Part shown: positions 46,118-59,300 of the stretch, piece by piece
Numbering within the stretch: the first letter of the stretch is position 1
Layout: each line of letters begins with the position of its first letter
From: Bigelowiella natans CCMP2755
Taxonomy: Eukaryota > Cercozoa > Chlorarachniophyceae
Assembly: GCA_000320545.1 (NCBI GenBank)
Contig: ADNK01001569.1
Coordinates: 1 to 64,000, forward strand
Direction of reading: 5' to 3'
DNA: 64,000 bases
Program-made: the position numbers and the translations under genes
The notes under the pieces: generated by a model
What the model was told of the DNA's origin: nothing
Seen by the model: only the letters and a program-made list of their open reading frames with translations
Databases searched by the model: none

Positions 46118-47587
46118 ATGTTGCTCATAATTATCATCATAATCCTCTCCCTCGTGGTTGGAACGATCTGCGGGCTCTCGTGTATCCCTAAGTCCCTTCG
46201 CAACATCGTCATCGCTGCAATCCGTTTCTCGAAGAGGGCAATGTGCCCAAAGAAAAAGGTCAGGAGAGCAAAGACGCAAACACACCCACACGCCCGAACG
46301 CACACACTCGCGTGCAAGCGTGCAAGCGTGCGCCATGCGAAAAACAACACTGATAAATTAAGGAGTATCAAAACATCGCATGAAAAACTTGACGTAATCA
46401 TCAGTCACAGCGGCAGTTCAATTTCAGCAAGATTACAGACCAACTCTACCTCGGAAGACAGCCTCAGTCCCAAAAGGATCTTCAAACACTTAAAGAGTAT
46501 TGACTAGTACATTTTGTTATTTATTGAAAATACAGATGAAGACAGAACAGGGTCGAAAAATATCCATCATAGTAATGAACTTGTTACGCCTAATGGGCTC
46601 CGATGTCATCATCTTCATCATTCAAACTATCCTCCTTATTCACCACATCATTATTTAATTTTAAGAATGGGGATTACAGTTGTCGTGTCAATTCTGGAAC
46701 CTTGGGAATATATCGTTCCTACCCGTCTCTACAATGAGCAATTCAAGTGGTTAGAGTTGGGAGCTCTCGATTTTTGCGCACCTTCCGACAATGTATTATC
46801 ACTTCAGCTACAAATCCCTCCATCATTATTATATTTGTGTATGTGTAGTCGTAATTTGCCTTTGACCATGAGACGATAGTTCATTTCTTCCACCGTCACG
46901 ATGATGCGTAGGATCTAAACATTGGAGTGCAATTCCTCAAAAAACAGACTATAGAGTTACATCAAAAGGCCTATGTCCATTGCAATGCAGGTTTGCTTCA
47001 GAAACTACATTGACAAAAGCGGTATTCGTATCATTTCGAAGCCAATCCAGTTTTGTAGTCTCTCTTTTCACGTATTTGTTGTATCATCTTGATTTCGTGG
47101 TGTTATTGTGGTTATAATCATTCATTCTATGTTTATGAAAAGGCCGAGGTAGGAGTGCAGTGCTGGTTGCTCTTTACCTCCGAGACACTATATCCCTATT
47201 TGACAATGGAAACCAGAGGCACATGGCTGCGGGGAAAGGAAAAGATAATTCTGAAAACTTTGGCAATAATAATGATGATGACGACAACAAGAACACGATA
47301 GAGAACGAGAGGAAGAAAGGCACTGTAACACAGATCGTGGCTTACATTAGAGGTTAAGTATTGAAGTATGATTGCACAGCGCCATGCTTTTTCTGTGATT
47401 TCGGCTATCTATTTGATGACTAATACCTTTTTGTGTTGTTAGTGTCTTATATCGTGAAATAATGGCCTGCATGTGTGCTTCTTCGATACCACCATTAGAG
47501 AAGCGTCCACAGGTGTCGAAATCGCTCACCAATTGGCCATTCAGCTACCAAGCTAGGACGCTATATAGGCTTTTTTCTCAACCTTGA
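46118..47587 (+). CDS. PTPMT1-like dual-specificity phosphatase with N-terminal membrane anchor
   Basis: Exons in frame: 46118-46258, about 46434-46497, 46536-46792, 46912-46990, 47143-47353, 47499-47587. Exon 1 is a membrane helix and basic tail (MLLIIIIIILSLVVGTICGL, then SKRAMCPKKK). The catalytic part reads LILRMGITVVVSILEPWEYI, LELGALDFCAPSDN (candidate general-acid Asp), VQFLKKQTIELHQKAYVHCN and, across a splice, the P-loop HCNAGRGRS with SAVLVALYLRDTISLF. An acidic Asn/Asp insertion (NNNDDDDNKN) follows, then VTQIVAYIREKRPQVS. The HCx5R signature is complete. PTPMT1 relatives dephosphorylate phosphatidylglycerol phosphate or proteins, so the substrate here is not fixed. The first exon is the least certain part. 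Confidence 0.75.
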
Positions 47588-48794
47588 CAACCTAAATGAT
47601 AACTAGTCTAAAATGCTCTCTATTGATTTCTGAAGTTGACCAAATTTATGATATCTTCCAAACTTTTTATAAAATTTGTTCATATATGCACTGTTGTTTT
47701 GCGATTGTATTCTATGCTTTATATATTTATATATCCACTTAATTAATTTTGATGATAAAAATACATATACCATATGTGCTTGTGCTCCTCATTATATTTT
47801 CTTGGGGGCTGAGGGTGAATTACTTGGATAGGAGAAAGGGGGGAAGGCAACATGAGTGTATGCATATTAATCAATAATAACTGTTTACGATTAAAAGAGT
47901 GAAAAACGACCTGTTCTAGGTTGAAGTAGATATTATTTATTTGTTACGTGTCTGTTTTGAAGGTTTGAATGCTGTCATTTTTTGAAAATGAGATAGTACG
48001 AATTTATGCATGATGCATTTTCTAGTTCCGTTCAAAACGCTATTAGAATTTGCTAGACAGTAGTCCATGCAATCATGTTGTGCGCAAGTTAGGGTTCAGC
48101 GTTGGCCTTATCCGCACACAAGCAAGTGACAAAGTGTTTGACAAACGCCATGGCTGCAACTAACATGCATGCTGCTTTTAATTTATTTTGTTGGACATTC
48201 TAGCTGCTCTAGTGCTGTTCTATATCATTTTACTGCGTCACGACGACTCTGTGCAACATGATGTGACGCTCATCGGCGAACAGGCGCCAGCGCGCAAACT
48301 CAAGTTGCGCTGCAACGAAATTCAATAAGCATTACATTTGTTAATTTTTCAGCAGCACAACTAGATAATGTTGTGCGTTTGAAGCCGAACAACAGGTGGT
48401 GCCGTAGCTCCATAACTGAACCCCTGGCTTGCGAAGAGGCGCGAGATGCGTTTGCGTACTAGCGTAGCTAGCAGCAATTACTGATGATAAGAATAGATTA
48501 CTATTTTAGTTCTAAAACTACTTTCGCTCCAGCATATGGAGGCATTTCAAGTTTTGATGATGATAATTTCAGTCACGCAATCGAATGCATGCGAACTCTA
48601 CAGTGTAATATGCTTGATCCGCTGCTTGCGGCTGCTGTGTCGTCACTACCTATCATCATACGCTATTCCTCCACCCCGTATCTTATTCTGGCCATCTGAC
48701 TCATGATCATCACCAACTACACTCTATGGTGTTTGCCTCCCATCACCCTTGCTTAGTTAGATATCGGCTCAAAACCAAGACATCCTTATGAATA
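47588..48794. other. Convergent 3'-3' spacer
   Basis: No gene seen; a small ORF near 48484-48699 lacks support. The first 400 bp are AT-rich. The 48000-48480 part has the recurrent style of the other convergent spacers (TTCTAGCTGCTCTAGTG, ACTAGCGTAGCTAGCAGC, GCGCCAGCGCGC), though with fewer CTAG sites. Confidence 0.5.
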
Positions 48795-50749
48795 TCACTC
48801 GGTTTTCCACACTTTGTTGAGAAACTTCACGACTTCACCGTATAAGGACATAGTGATGCCCACTTCGCAGCACACGCGAGTAAGACGAGGAGTTACACCT
48901 CTGTAAAGGCCAGCAATTCCTACACGTCACCATTAATGGGAGTATTCAAGTTATTCGTACACGCAGCTACGATATTATTGTTCTTCTGTAATATTAAAGG
49001 AAACGGTATATCCTCACTTAGAAGCACGTGAATGAATGCACCGATTGGTATAATACTCTGCAAGTTGAAAGTAGTAGTATCTAACCTTCCTGTGCTAAGA
49101 TCTTCCGGGTGCAGTCTATAGGCCCCGCATATCTTTGTAGGATGTTAAAACGATGATCAATGATGACAGCGATGAGGAATGATGATGAGGGGGACTTTCA
49201 TTCCCTTTCTTATTTTCTCTTCAACCCCCCCCCCCCCCCCCTCCCCATTATCATTCTATCTTATTTACTTGTGCGACTCCAGCCCCTGCATGCGGCTCTT
49301 CACTACATCAATTCCTTGGAAAATCACAACACTAATTCCCCCAGCGAAGGCCCCTGAGAGAGCTGCTTGCCATGGTGTTTTCCTATCAAAGGAAAGATGG
49401 ACGCGGATATCGAAGGTATTATGTTTGTAGTTATAGAATTATTGTGAGTCAAAGAAAAGAGAAATGCACTAAATTACTTTACTCCCCTCCTCCTCCTCCT
49501 CCTCCGGCGCTCTCTTTCCTACTACGTGACTACTCGTAACCCTCTACACTACTGCTACCTGTACTCATGGGGAATAGCATTAAAAACTCCGAATCTCGTC
49601 GCCTGATCAAGGGAGAGAAAGGAAGAAAGACAGAGGAGCATCTCGTTTTTCATGTTTAGGCTTTTGTAGGGTGATTGCCGCATGTAAGCGATGTATAACT
49701 AACCTGAGCAGTAGAGACTTTGAGGATGGTGGGCATAAGGCCCTTGTATGCTTCCATGACTCCTTCCTGTTTGATAATTGTGGATACTCCATGAAAGAAT
49801 CCCTTGTATCTCGGAGGATCGCGGAAGAATTGGTCATGGATTAGCTTAACTTTCAGTGTCTGTAATGGTAGTTACAGCTTCCGTCAGTTGGAGAAAAGAA
49901 GTTTCTCTGTCTGTTATTTCTGCCTTATAAAATCAATTTTCGGTACCCCCCTGCCACTTCTTTTACCCCTTCAAACACTAATAGCAACGTTAGATCCTAA
50001 CAGCAGCATTGCAAAGACTATCACCACGCCATACCTCTTGGGGCGTTGTGACAAAAATCGCCTCCATTGTTCCAGCTCCAAGGCCGGCGACGAAGCCCTT
50101 TGCCTTCCCCAGTCCATACTTATCCTTTCCATCCTTATCTAAGAGCATACCCGATACAGTTTCGAAGGACCCAAATCGAATCGCAGCCTTTGGTGTCTGA
50201 AGAAAACCAGTAGCATAAAAAGAAGGAATGGGACTTAAATGTTTACACATACACAACAAAGACGTAGCGTACAGGCTAGGATACTCCTCTTCATCAAAGG
50301 TAGTAGTATTAGTAGTAGTGTAGTAGTAGTAGTAGTAGCAGTAGTAATATTAATAGACTTGGAATCAATTTCGAAAAAAATTACCGCAAAATACAGCATC
50401 GAGCTGAGGCCACGGTACATACCGCCAACTCCATAGTTTTTGATCGTGCGGTTCACGACCCCTCCCATGCTGAGTCTTTCTGTTGACAGCTGTTGAAAGG
50501 TCTTCGTATACTCTATTGGGTACCTGGGTACAGAACGATATGTTAGTAAAATGAGCTTCAGCATCATAAAATAACAGGCGACGAAAGTCGTGGTTCAGTC
50601 TTTCACCCCCCCTCTCATGATTCTCAGAACGATAGATGGATCATAACATAAAACACGCACGTGCAGCAGATCTCGATGGCTCCAGAGAGTCCTCCAGCAA
50701 CCAGAGCTTTGCCCTTGTGCTTAGGCTTCAAATGCTTTGGGGGTCCCAT
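48795..50749 (-). CDS. Mitochondrial tricarboxylate (citrate) carrier, SLC25A1/CTP1-like
   Basis: Inner-mitochondrial-membrane exchanger of the SLC25 family in at least seven exons. The start at 50749 gives MGPPKHLKPKHKGKALVAGG, then the first carrier signature PIEYTK (YPIEYTKTFQQ) across an intron. Repeat 1 continues IKNYGVGGMYRGLSSMLYFA. Repeat 2 has TPKAAIRFGSFETVSGMLL, KGFVAGLGAGTMEAIFVTTP and, over a splice, PQETLK; then IIKQEGVMEAYKGLMPTIL and ATRFGVFNAIPHEYR. Repeat 3 reads SGAFAGGISVVIFQGIDVVK with SRMQGLE, RYAGPIDCTRKILAQEG, and GLYRGVTPRLTRVC. It ends FLNKVWKTE. The AIRFG and PIEY elements point to the citrate carrier subgroup. In the third signature the helix-breaking proline is replaced (GIDVVK). 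Confidence 0.85.
50280..50350. repeat. (AGT)n microsatellite in carrier intron
   Basis: AGT units broken by single changes within the intron between the first and second carrier segments. Confidence 0.7.
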
Positions 50750-51461
50750 GATTATTTATTCTTCAAATGTGGGCTGTCGACTAGGAGGAGGGCGCTCGCT
50801 GCAAGATCCAACTACGGAGATTTCAGCCATAACCCAAGGATCCGAACTCATACGTTTTTAAAGAAAGGCCTACGTTCTTCCGGAAAAGGCGATCGTAAAT
50901 TCAATAACATCGGTTATAAGGCGACGTAGGACGGTACCGAGCCAAAGCGACTCGAAAGCATAGACATGGGTCCTTTTTCCTTTCTGCGACAATAAATTTA
51001 TCCTTTTATTGGAGCACAATCAAGGGCGTTCATGCCTCGTATTAAAAAAACGAAGGAAGGAACAAAGGACAGGGGCATAACCCGATCCGAACGACTACGA
51101 CGAGATAATGGAAGTACTTCCGCTCCTCCTCATCCCGGTAGTGCGCTCATTCAAGATGAGGCCTCGCTTCCATGCAATTAGCAATAGCCGCCATGCCATT
51201 CCGCTTTGGAGCGGAAGAGGTACGGGCTCATTGGTCAACTTCCGTCCTGGAAGAAGGCGACAGGCTATCCATACTCATGCTTTGTCTCGTAAGAGGGTCC
51301 TCGTCTGGTACTTACAAGAACCCTCGCACAGATTGTTAACGATGATAATGATCACACTGCTACTACTACGTATGATGAGCTGACATAATAATCAATTGAT
51401 CCGAAGTTGCGTAAAACATCGTATATCTGGAGAAAATGAGTGAAAACGATTCTCGAATAGG
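50750..51461. promoter_or_regulatory. Divergent spacer between carrier and DUF924 gene
   Basis: Separates opposite start codons. Open frames at 50636-50929 and 51108-51383 have no recognisable features. No CTAG clusters. Part could be 5' UTR or an unrecognised first exon of the DUF924 gene. Confidence 0.4.
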
Positions 51462-52138
51462 ATGGTGGATGGGAGGAGATCTATAATGGGTGCGCATGGC
51501 GGCGGTGCAAGTAGCAAAATGAGAAAATCAGTAGCAGCAGCAGCAGTAGCAGCAGCAGCAGCAACTGTTCGCGAGTCATCGTGGAGATCTAACGAAGATA
51601 TCACTCGGGTGCTCAAATTTTGGTTTGGCCCGGAATATTTGGTAGTTGTAAACTAATTCATGATATAAAACACAAGTTTCTCTCAAGCCATTTAAATGGA
51701 TATCTTCAGCCTTATGCGTTCCCTGCTACATTAAAATTCTGTAGGAAAGGGACCAAGCCTTGCAAACAAAGAGTTACATGGAGGTACATTAGTTTTCTTC
51801 ATTCTTCACAATTCACAATTTATCACATCATATATCACTACTTGAAATTGGATGAAAGGAGCGCGGTAATAGCCTATGGTGGGCTGGAGGGGTGGAAATT
51901 GATAAAAAATGCAAAAAGTTTCAGGATCTGATCGAAGCCACTAGTGAAGATGAAGATGATAGTAAAGGCCATCATGATTCGTCTTGGCATACTCCCGAAG
52001 GGTGATATAGCACAACTATGCATTCTCTACGATTTGAATATTCCCAGCACAATAAGTGATCAGTCAATTTATTGTTGTTGTGAAGCTTCGAACGAACAAC
52101 TCAAAATTCGATAATGCATATGTATATATGTCTATGTA

Positions 52139-52178
<40 letters not shown>

Positions 52179-53116
52179 TTCTCCTGTAAGTCTGCTTGCG
52201 CGGATCATCCTATTGGACCAGTTATCAAGAAATGCCTTCCGTGGGGATTCACGTGCCTTCAAGGTAACCCCCTCCCTCTTTTCTCTCTCTACTCTCCAAA
52301 AGATCGTCATTTTCGTATGACACCCTCTTAATCTTCCGATAGTAGCTTCTTTACCTTAATTTAATGGTAGTGTTTGGATGGGGAGATGCGGGAGATTTGG
52401 TAGGGGTGTAATAGAAAATAGTAGATAATATAAATTCTAAGAAAGTATCAATAATAGCGAGAAGAAGGAAATAACCTTTTTGTGATCATTCTGGGATAAC
52501 GTTCCGCACTCATTATTCACTCATTGCAGTATGATGATCAAGCGGTGAGAGTATGCTTGGAAGCGTTTGATAAGGGTTTCATGGATGAGTATTCCCTTCC
52601 AGAACTCCAAGTGAGGAGATAATACATGTATAACGAACTTCTCAGAGTGACAGACGATAATGAATTGGGCAATTTCCAAAGAAGATATTGCAGTGAGCCT
52701 TTTTTGGATAATTCTTTCAGTTTGCGGTGATGCCCTTAATGCACTCGGAGAATATTGAACATCACGATTTACTCCAAAGAATACTCACTGCGCAGAGAGA
52801 GAGGATGAATGAAGACCTCAAGGTTCTGCTGACATTGGAATTTTGAGGTGTTTCATAAATGTATGCCTGAATTTTAGGGTGTAGTGGACTTCACTCTTGA
52901 CTTCGCCAGATCTCATACCGATGTGCTTAAACAGTTTGGTAGATATCCACACAGGTCAGTACCATGATTCTTGATATTCAGTCTAAAATAACTAATTGTA
53001 CCTAAACTTGGAAACCTTCGAAACTTAGAAATGGTGTCAAGAATCGAACTTCCACTGTCGAAGAACTTTCATGGCTTCAAGGGGAGAATGTTCCAGGATG
53101 GGCTAGAAGTCAATGA
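51462..53116 (+). CDS. DUF924 family protein (TPR-like helical fold)
   Basis: The first exon (51462 to about 51642) ends EDITRVLKFWFGPEYL, the DUF924 opening motif, after an Ala-rich N-terminus (SVAAAAVAAAAATVRESSW). Then ERDQALQTKSYME (51745-51783), DLIEATSEDEDDSKGHHDSS (51925-52000), the family core LARIILLDQLSRNAFRGDSR (52193-52262), YDDQAVRVCLEAFDKGFMDE (52531 on), FAVMPLMHSENIEHHDLLQR with the HSE motif (52722 on), VVDFTLDFARSHTDVLKQFG and RYPHRN, ending LSWLQGENVPGWARSQ. The family is widespread in bacteria and eukaryotes, with no settled biochemical role. The start could be the later Met at 51486; the family call is secure. Confidence 0.85.
52140..52173. repeat. (TA)n microsatellite in DUF924 intron
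   Basis: About 16 TA units shortly before the exon encoding the ILLDQ core. Confidence 0.85.
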
Positions 53117-54038
53117 TGAATTAATTAAGAATCTTTAATAGATAAATATTATGTTATCCGTATTTGTATAAAACTGATGTTGAAAATCCTTCGTATACAT
53201 CTAGCTAGCTAGACATCCTTAGTCAGTGAATGTCATTCCATTAGCGCGCCATTCGCTTGCATTTCGATTCTATCTCAGGACAGCTAGCTAGCTAGCACAT
53301 GTGCAGATGAGCATAATAAATACCGTGCTAATTTAGTAATAATAAACATTTGAGCTACAGCACAGCCTAGACAGCTCATGTCATGCGGTTTTAAGCATGC
53401 AACTAGATGTGCCAGTGCCAGTGTGCACAGAACGCAAAAAAGTGATCAATGAATGTGGCAACTGCAAGCTAGCAAGTCTAGAAGTGTGCATTGATGCCAA
53501 ACTTGAACAAAGGTAACTCAGATGCCAATGAGTCATTGCAAGCAGTTCACAAAATTCCTGTGCTGAGGTAAGCAAAAACCTCTGCCATTAGAGCTGTGAG
53601 TAGCCTTCTCAAGAAAGCGATTGTTGGCCTACGAAGCATAAGATATGAGTTATCAATTTTTCAATAGGGAAGCGTGTTTGTAATTACCTCTAAGGGGACA
53701 ATTGAGGTATCCTTTTAAATATTTAAATCCAAACGAAGTTCCAAAAATCAAAATGCACTTATCAGGCATGTGCAAGGGATGTCCAGCCACCAGCACAAGT
53801 TCTTAATGTAGTTCCATATTAGCTAACATATAAATTAAAAGGTTTGTGGTTAGAAGTTCAATTGTGTCAGTCATACATGAAAGAAGCTTTTGTAAAGCAA
53901 TCCAACCATTCAAGTACCTCAGGTACCGATTAATCCTAATAATTGATTTACCTCATTTCGAAAGTCTATGTTTTACCTCAGTAAAATGGGGCTCAATTTC
54001 TCGCCTGCCTTGTGTTGTGGTAGTTCATATTTAAGATT

Positions 54039-54073
<35 letters not shown>

Positions 54074-54104
54074 TATATATATACCCCAATATTCTTAATT
54101 TGTA
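53117..54104. other. Tandem spacer with CTAG words after the DUF924 stop
   Basis: No supported gene. ATCTAGCTAGCTAGACAT (near 53199) and CAGCTAGCTAGCTAGCACATG (near 53280) sit within 200 bp after the stop codon. The later part is AT-rich with a (TA)n tract at 54038-54071. It should also contain the promoter, and possibly first exon, of the TPR gene. Confidence 0.5.
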
Positions 54105-56323
54105 GTTTGAATTACTTTTCCCCTCAAACGACAAAAGATTCGTGCAAGTAGAACTTCACGAGGCCGATTGGATGTTTATTACGACGGTTTAAAACTTTAT
54201 CTAACTTTTATTTCAACCAATCTTTAAATAAAATACTTTTTCCATATTTACTTAAGGCGCAATTCAAACATACGGTCATGACAAAGAAGGACTTCCACCA
54301 CAAGGAGTAGCATGGGTAGAGACAGGGAAAGAATATGCCTAACTTCGTAGTGTATTTGCACATTTATGACATACCTGTTTTTGGATATGTAAGAACGACA
54401 CATTTCTCCCAATGCACGAAGAGGCCTTTGCTCCACTCGTTCCAGGAAAATTTCTGAATGGGTGCATGAGATCCAAGACTCTCCTCGAAATATATACCAT
54501 CCATTAGAAGAAGTAATTATATCTCGTCATATTCGGACAGATGGCATCCCTACAAATTGGATGTTGAAATTATCCAAAGACAGTGCATGGCACGTGAGCA
54601 TATTCAGGTAATCACGAGGGACATATGATATATTTTAATCGATATAAAGTCTAAATTTGTTTTGCAAACAGATGTCCCTATTCACTGTCTTCGGCGATAT
54701 TTGTTCGGGTACTTTGTACTTTTAAATGAGGAAAATTATGCTAATCGATATAATAAATAATAGGAATGGATGATGTAGTCCTTCGCTACGCGACAGCAGT
54801 AAAAACAAGATACGATGCAGTTATGACTCGTTGGTCAAACAAACTTGTTCTTTTTTGAAAATGAAGTATCTGTGTAGGTTCTTGTTATGCCTGGAAGTTC
54901 TGTTCAAGCTGTGAAAGTAACTGATAGTATTCCAAAGGGAACCCAGTATATTACTCAGCAGTTTTTTTTCTAGAATCACTTGATCGATCTGGCATATTCT
55001 CTTCGAATGTGGAAGGATATTACCACATTACCATCTCATAGACAACGATTGAGGTTGGAGAACATATACGTAGCAAATTATGAATGAAGCTCGCCTGCTT
55101 CTAATAACATCTCTGGGGAAGCTTTGAACCCTGTTGTTTTAGGTTATTTTATGAGGAGCTACTTGTCCACTATCCAAAGGTGTTGATTGTTGTTCTTTCT
55201 CTTAATCGCACAATCGAGCCTCTGGAAGCTATAGCACCTCCGGTGATAACAAATAGTAGTACCTAGTGCTCAGAGTCAGTATTATTGACTAGCCGTTAAT
55301 TTTGTAATATTTCCACATCTGCAAGGGTGAAGTGCCCCCCGATTGCTTCGTGCACATCGTAGTATCATCAAGTATCCCTCTTCATCCAGGTATATTTCAT
55401 TTTACTAGAATAAAGTAAGAGTATCTATATTGATTGCATATTTGCCACTAACATTCAGACATGTTACCACTGATAGCAAGGATTGGGGAACATACGATTA
55501 CTGTAAACGTTCTATTTGCTAAATGAAAGACTCAAACTAATAATAAACAATAATAGGGTTATCGTCCGGCACAATCTATGAGGGTTAGTATAAGTTTCAT
55601 AACAATATCACGACTGTATGCGTCTAACCCCTAACTTTAAGCATGAAATGCTTCAGATTTTGAGAGAGTTGCCGTACGACTTCAAAAAGGTATATGGTTC
55701 GGACTTACTAATCAATGATAAAATGGTTGATATTGTCTATGTACGTTTTTGTAAGGATGATGTATTTATTGCATTCGATGCAAAGCGCAAAGAAAACCCG
55801 CCCCCAAATCACGAGTAAAATCCAGCGCTTTAGTGTTGTACAGAGTCTTATTAAAGTTTCCAAAAATACAGGATAGTAGTTGAAAAACTCAGCGTACTAT
55901 TGGAAGGTGATTTTCCGTGAGAATCCAAGATTTCCACGATTAAATATAAATATTCACTATGTGCTCAGGAAATGCTGTGGCAATGCATATAGCTTGTAAC
56001 TTTGTCTCCACCGGTGCAGACAAAGGAAATATCACAATATTTGAGTAAGCTTCGCAATTAATTTCTATACGACACCAATTTCCTTACGTTCTACTGCTTT
56101 CTAGGTATGTTCAAAATCTTGAAGATTCTATAAACCGTTTGGAGGCTGCCAGAAAGGTTCTATTTTTTTTTCGGTTTCATTTATTAATAAAAAAACTATT
56201 TAACTGATTATTTGCTGCTTCCATTCATAAATTATGGTATCTGAAGGATTCTCAACCTCTTTCGCCTGTGTTCATCGTCGTAGCAGATGCGGTAAATACT
56301 TCGATGCATTAAGTACATTGCAC

Positions 56324-56377
<54 letters not shown>

Positions 56378-59300
56378 TTGCATATTGATTCCTCCCCCTC
56401 GATATGAAGGTTCGAGCAATAAGCCGCCATCGTGCCCCGACCCTGATTCTTTCAATTATGGCGTAAAGCAATATTTTCTTGTTAAGTTACGAGGACATAT
56501 CATTGATTATGTTCAATTTTCAGATATGTTGATCCAAGCGGCATCGAGGTATCTAAGAACAAAAGCATTTTCAGCTAGCCTTGACACACTAATACAATTC
56601 ACAAACTATGGTTGCTAAGAAAAATACAAATTTTATAAGATTCAGTTACTAGCGTTGCTGATGAATTCTGTGGACACCCATCTGAGGAATAAGTGATATA
56701 AACCGTAAATACAGAAATGTAGTTTTAGATCAAATGAATCAACTTTTGAAGGTTCACACCAGCGCTCGAGTTCCTTCTTTCAGTGGGTCTCATCTCGAAG
56801 TCGGCAAATCTGAACAGCGTAAGAGCATAAATTTAAAATGCGATTTAGTCTGAAATAGCTTCTAATTATCTACTAATTCTTATATATATACTTCTACTCC
56901 TACATTTTCAACAGGTCATTATTCATACCGAGGTACAAATGGTCTTGCGCGCACTTCTAGTAGCGGAACGAAGGTAAAGTCCTACATCATATCCACAACA
57001 GCACTCATTTTATAAATAAATAGATATCAAGGGAATGAAGGTGGGACAGCTTCAAATGCAGAAGCAACTGTGTTTGAACACACCGGGGACATTTTGGGTG
57101 CACTCATAAAGGTTTCAAGTTCAGGTGATTCATTCTCGTACTCTAAAGCAAGTTATGATAGGTATTCGCTCGGCTGTTCAAATATATTCCGGGAGACGTA
57201 CGTGCAGATAGGAGAGACAGAATTGGTTCGCAATCAATACCTTTAACTAATGGTCCAACCGTATAAATATACATCTAAATGCTAGTATTGAAAACAACCC
57301 AAGAGCTCCAACATTATCATTTAGAATATAAAATTTGAGGAAAATCTGATATATTCCTTAGCTCATCTTCACGTAGAATCCGTTTGCCTTCATGCAATTC
57401 AAGTAAAGAGCGAAATACAATTTATTTCCTATTATTAACAATAGTAACCTAATATTCACCTGCCAGGCTTCTTCTCGGCTACCCAGAAACATAAGAGAGA
57501 GGTACATATCTTTTTAAAAAAAGCATCAGAAAAATATTTCTACGTTTTTATTTAATTTAGTTCGTTAATTCTGATCTGTCGAGCGATTGAGTTCACCAAT
57601 AATATATTGAGACAAAGGTAATAGAAATTTATTGCTAAGATACCTTGTGGCATGCATATATATTAATTTTCGAGTTTTTATAATTTTAATTCTAATGTTT
57701 TACCTTATCGTTGTTTTAAAGAGAAGAGGCTAGGAAGCTTGCTGTAGAGATCAACCGATACTCGGAGAACCAAGTCATATTCAAAGAAGGTGACTAGTAG
57801 ATATTTTTAAAAACTGTACTTGTCTTAATTACTTATCTAAAATGTGCCGATGGAATTTACCGCTGCCTATCTGCATGAAGCGAGTGTGATTAGGAAAGAG
57901 GGAAAGCAAGGTATGTGTCAATATTTCTTGGATTGCATTTTTGCTGTGTCTTCGATTTCCCACGCATAAACCCTGATTTCCACTATCAGATGAATATTTG
58001 CCGGAGGTTAACAATAGAGTTGGTATTATCACACAAAGTCACTGGGAAATAGAGCAATAAATGCAAAATGTTTCACAATGTTACAGGTGTATTGGTGCGA
58101 ATGCATTGCGAACTTACGTTGGCCAGGTGGTGCTTATAGTGTCTCACATTCGACCTGTATATTAATACAACATACCAATACTTATAGATGTGACTTAGCG
58201 CTCGGACACACATCTAAGGCAATAGAAGGGTATTCTTTATCTATCGAGGATCCATATACGAAAAACTTAATGAATTTGTTATATAAACATTACTTTTTCC
58301 AAGATTTCAGACTATTATAACCGGTTTGGAGAAGGCGAAGTCTGTTGCAGTTGAACAGGTCTAACCTTTATTTAGCGTAAAATCACATGTGGTTTGTAAA
58401 CTTTTCGTAGAAATGGTGTTATGCACATTTGTCACGTGTTATTTTCATTAGGCTGGCTTCAACAACAGGGAACACAAGAATTCTATACCCCCTCAAAGTA
58501 TGATGTTAATAACTAATTGTGATCATTCCCGATTCATAGTTCATTGGCCTTCAGGTGGGATACTTTCTTCAATGTCAACAACTGAAATGGGCACATCGGG
58601 TTCAAACATCTATCTAAACCCCTGAATAAATGCTGGTGAAATGAAACATATGATAAATTTAGGTCTAACTAAAGGAACTGGAAGATCAGGAAGACATACA
58701 GATGTAAATTTCTTGATAACCTATCATTATACATGTGGTGATTCCTATGATTGGACTAGGGTACGACAGGGACTCAAACGTTCAGTGATAAGAAAACCTA
58801 CAAAGGTGGTACACGATCTTGGAAGATAATTTTTGATAAGGACATTTTTAAAAATTAACTTAGAACTCAAACGGATGAGGAGTGCTGATCCTGCCGGTAT
58901 TACTCTATTCAAAGCTTAAATACCCTCTTTCACAATTGATATCTTTTTGGAATTCTTAGCGGTCTCTAATCCCGATCTACCCGGTTCTGCTACATCTCTT
59001 AAATAAGAGATATTAAAAGGTTTTATTTCCTTTAAGAGAATGATTATATGTCAACTCATATTATTCAAACAATTAGCTACGATAACCTAAAGCAAAGTGA
59101 TGGAGGTACAATCAAACTATCGAATAAAAAATTGGATTTATTCAATGTGAAATGTTGTACAAATTTCTAAGGTTTCACTCAACTCACAACGTCCGGTAAA
59201 ATATCAAGAAAGAGAATCAGATTACGAGTGTTAATGCGATGCTATCTTGCATTGGATTTGGAAACAGGGATCGAAAGCAATCCTACAGGCTCAATGTCAG

